DNA of 64,000 bases. Origin: Corythucha ciliata. Its lineage: Eukaryota > Arthropoda > Insecta > Hemiptera > Tingidae. Each line of letters opens with the position of its first letter. Positions within the stretch are counted from its first letter, which is position 1. The translations under genes and the position numbers were made by a program. The stretch spans positions 1,612,001 through 1,676,000 of the forward strand of contig CM075941.1 in assembly GCA_038030265.1 (NCBI GenBank). Reading direction: 5' to 3'. Below are positions 61,261 through 64,000 of the stretch, one piece after another. The notes below the pieces were generated by a model. The model was not told the origin of the DNA. It was given only the letters and a program-made list of their open reading frames with translations, and made no database searches.

Positions 61261-63325
61261 TAAGAGAGTTTCATGAAACAGGCATCGTTCGTTGGATAAC
61301 TCTACTCAAAACTGTGTAAATCAGTTAAAAAGAGCAGTATCTATTATAGGTTGATATAATTGTACTACGCTACTAGTTTATTGTTGTTGGTTTTGAGAGT
61401 GTGAACCCTTGAGTTTTGTGTGTGATTTGTTTTGTATTCGCTGCGTTCTTTTTTTTTTCTTTTATGAATCTGCCAGGGTCCATATCGTTTTTAAGTGAAA
61501 CTACATTCGTATTTCTTTCGGCAAATGAAACTACATACTTGCTGGGAAACAGTATAACCTCTTCGTTTCCTCGCCCTCATTCTCTTACGATAAAAACATA
61601 AAGAAAGCGAGTTCGTCCCTCAACATTATATACACTAGCGTAGACCTTTTAACATTTTTTTGTTTCTTGCTAGGGTTTTTTTCGGGTATATTTGAATACC
61701 CTTTTCTAGCCCGCAGCCTTTCTAGCTCGTTGTGTGTTATTTTGTTAAAAAATATGTAGAACTTTAGACCAGAATTTAGAGTAAATTGCTGTATGAAGGG
61801 AGCGTTTCGTTCTTCTCGATTCTCGCAAAGCTCGAAGCTTGCGGAAAGTTTCAATAAATCTTTTTTTTTTTTTTTTTTTTCCTTTCAGAAGAGAAAAATA
61901 ACGACTCCTTCACCTCAGGGTAGACTTCAAGTCGTTCTTCTTTAAAAGGCCCCGCGTGTGTTAGAAAGAGACACATTGAGAGAGAGAGAAAGAGTGAGTG
62001 AGTGAGAATGAAATGAAAACACTTTCTTTTCGGTCACGCATTCAGTGCACAGTTGGCTCGCCTTTGACATTTCAAGAGGCGGGCAAACGGTGGAGACATA
62101 TTTCAATCGTTTATTGCTATCAAAACTCCACGCCCAGCCAGTCACTTATTTACAGTTAAAAAGGTACTTTTTTACACAAAAAAACAAAACAAAACTATTA
62201 ATTTCAGTTTAAATTAATAATACACGCCTTGAACAGAGGGATTCACTACCGATAGCCCCGATAGCGTTTTCCATTTTCACAAAATTCAGCTCCGAGCAGT
62301 TATCTTCCACCCGAGGAAAACGCTATTATAGAAATACGCAATGTTTCTATCTCTCTAATTGGCTGATGTCGACCGCTCCCGCACTTTCCGACTTGCGATG
62401 TGCTGTATATACCTGTCATTTAGAACAAATTTACACTTTGATCGAATTGAGCGCATCAGAAACTTTACAAAAGATCGCATGAACGAACAATGTTGCAATT
62501 TAAATCTCTGAATAAAATAATGACCTGAAAATCATCTCTGCATTCCTCTCTTTCAACGGAATAGAGATTTAAAAGAGCGCTTTGCAAAAAAGTTTTCCTA
62601 ATCGATGGCTGAAAGCTGTCCTTTTTTTGCATCATCAGTTCTTTTTGAACTTGGGAAGAAAAGGGGAGAAATAAATTAGGGAGAGATTGATCTCAGGATA
62701 TTCTTCTTTTTTTAAAGAAGGAAAGAAAGAAAGAAAGTAAGTAAAAGGCGATAAAAGCATAAAGAATTTGTTAAACATTTATCATTCCTTTCTGTTGATT
62801 TGTTGAACATTGTGCTTATTATCTCCTTGATCGCCATGTATAAAGCTCAAATGGCATTTTCATCGTTTTATACTTCCTCTTTCAATAAGATTTTATATTG
62901 TGGCCTGCAAAACTGTTCAGCTCGGATGATTTTTTTTTTTTTTTTCACATTTTCACCAGGGGAGTAGAACAATTGAAAACAATGGGTGAATCAATGTTTT
63001 ACAGCAAATCAATTGAACTTGTTATCTGTGAAAGATTTCCATCACGGTTTTACGTCCCTCCACCGTCTCCACAATTGTCAAGAGCCTCCGTGTATCTGGT
63101 AAACGGTACACGATTAACCGGTAAACGATTTGCGTCTTGAAAAATAGCTAAAATCGATTTTTTGTGCCCTAAAGCCAAACGGATTTTACGAGCCCTAAAA
63201 ATGGCTTGTATGCGTGTACACGAAAAACGAGACCGCGTAAGTCAGAGAACGAAAGTCTATATTTTTCTAACAATGAAAAACCGAACAACTGATGGTTTTT
63301 ATGTAAAAAATGTGAAGGGACGCCA
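61261..63325. other. No gene; small MITE and homopolymers
   Basis: 62263-62334 is a MITE of the TAGCGTTTTCC family (right end GGAAAACGCTA). T runs at about 61861-61880 and 62931-62946; GA-rich at 61978-62005. ORFs at 61585-61854 and 62898-63140 have no motif. Part of 62.0-63.3 kb may belong to the 3' LTR of the Gypsy element that follows. Confidence 0.5.
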
Positions 63326-63326
63326 C

Positions 63327-63345
63327 ATTAACCCCCCCCCCCCTC
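63327..63345 (-). promoter_or_regulatory. Polypurine tract and 3' LTR start of Gypsy element
   Basis: The minus strand reads CTTTGAGGGGGGGGGG and then TTAATGTGGCGTCCC. A purine tract followed by TG is how a 3' LTR begins; the other LTR end was not located. Confidence 0.45.
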
Positions 63346-63429
63346 AAAGTGAACGCGAGGAAGACGAGAGTGTCGCGCAGAAAGATGGGGTAGGCCACGT
63401 AGTCGAGTTAGCGGACGTCCCGAAGGGGT

Positions 63430-64000
63430 TAAGTTGGTAGATGAAACGCAGGTTTTAGACGGTCGATCGAAACAAAAGTTTTCTTGCCGTGTATGTCCAG
63501 TGTGAAATATTTGTCATTTCATTCGAGGACAGGGTAAGGTCCATCATAAGGTTGTTGAAGTGGTTTTCTGATGGAATCGATACGAACGAAAACTTGCTCA
63601 GCCGAAGAGAGGTGAGGGTGAACGAACGTTTTTTTGTGAGGAGTTGTGGATGTCGGTGGCTGGCCGGACATGACGAAAAAACTCTTGAAGTCGCTGAAGC
63701 AATTGTGACGGATTGACGGTGGACGGGTCAGGTGGATCGAAGAATTCACCGGGTAATCGTAGTGTAAAGCCAAAATGAAGTTCTGCAGCTGAATGGCCAG
63801 ATTGATTTGGCACGTTTCGCAAACCGAGCCGAACGATTGGTAGAAGTGAACACCAATCGGTAGAGTTATGGCATTTGAGAGCGTTTTTAAGAGAGCGGTG
63901 CCATCTTTCAAATTTACCGTTGGACTGCGGATGGTACGCTGTCGTACGAAAATGACGAATCCCGAGGCGGTAGTTGATAATTCGGATAACATTGGACTCG
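63430..64000 (-). pseudogene. Ty3/Gypsy pol, integrase 3' part (runs off window)
   Basis: Minus strand. The frame from 64000 has RTTAYHPQSNGKFERWHRSL, the end of the integrase core with its catalytic Glu, then NALKCHNSTDWCSLLP and RNVPNQSGHSAAELHFGF, to about 63635. A frameshift in an A7 run there moves to VHPHLSSAEQVFVRIDSIRK and YDGPYPVL, then an in-frame TGA and DIHGKKTFVSIDRLKPAF, the classical end of Gypsy pol. The integrase integrates element cDNA; this copy is broken in at least two places. The upstream pol lies beyond the window. Confidence 0.85.

Overview
The window looks like a piece of a eukaryotic nuclear genome, most likely an arthropod and probably an insect. Evidence: spliced genes with GT/AG introns, tRNA-derived SINEs, many poly-A/T and poly-G/C runs, and an animal-type mix of transposons (I/Jockey-like and R1-like LINEs, Penelope, Ty3/Gypsy, Copia, BEL/Pao, hAT, piggyBac, mariner-like). 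A narrower assignment would be inference. No bacterial operons, CRISPR arrays or rRNA genes are seen. Almost everything recognisable is mobile DNA. The only plausible intact single-copy-type gene is a secreted serine-protease homologue at 54.2-55.2 kb.

Layout. 0-7.1 kb: a LINE (minus strand) split between ORF1 and ORF2 by a Penelope-like element, a piggyBac with TTAA duplications, a foldback element and a CAGGGTG-ended remnant. 9.08-10.39 kb: a near-perfect 1.3 kb palindrome bounded by TA. 11-21 kb: many short inverted-repeat elements, a broken SAM-domain gene copy, a mariner transposase tail and two hAT-type MITEs with 8 bp duplications. 21.2-23.7 kb: a Copia element without integrase, next to a second copy of the Penelope 3' end with a hammerhead-like core. 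26-31 kb: degenerate ~30 bp minisatellites around a SINE. 33.3-36.8 kb: fragments of the protease-homologue gene flanking a block that recurs inverted at 56.6-59.8 kb; both copies carry a miniature LTR element and a SINE. 36.8-44.0 kb: an R1-like LINE tail, then a BEL integrase split by a 5.73 kb hAT with matching 8 bp target duplications; a 1.67 kb palindrome sits in that hAT's intron.

44.63-50.66 kb: a ~6 kb CACTG-bounded unit with 141 bp subterminal repeats and exons of a SAM-type gene on the minus strand. It is the best candidate here for an undescribed system, a transposon carrying a spliced SAM-family gene. 51.4-53.7 kb: a GC-richer Gypsy-type LTR with higher-order 142 bp tandem repeats. 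54.2-55.2 kb: the protease homologue. 56.6-59.8 kb: the inverted duplicate block. 59.9-61.3 kb: minisatellite. 63.3-64.0 kb: the 3' end of a Gypsy pol gene running off the window.

The nesting gives a relative history: hAT is younger than BEL; the palindromes are younger than the hAT and the CACTG unit; the MITE in the 57 kb LTR is younger than the inverted duplication. Coordinates are base-exact where terminal repeats or target duplications are quoted, and approximate for the decayed repeats.
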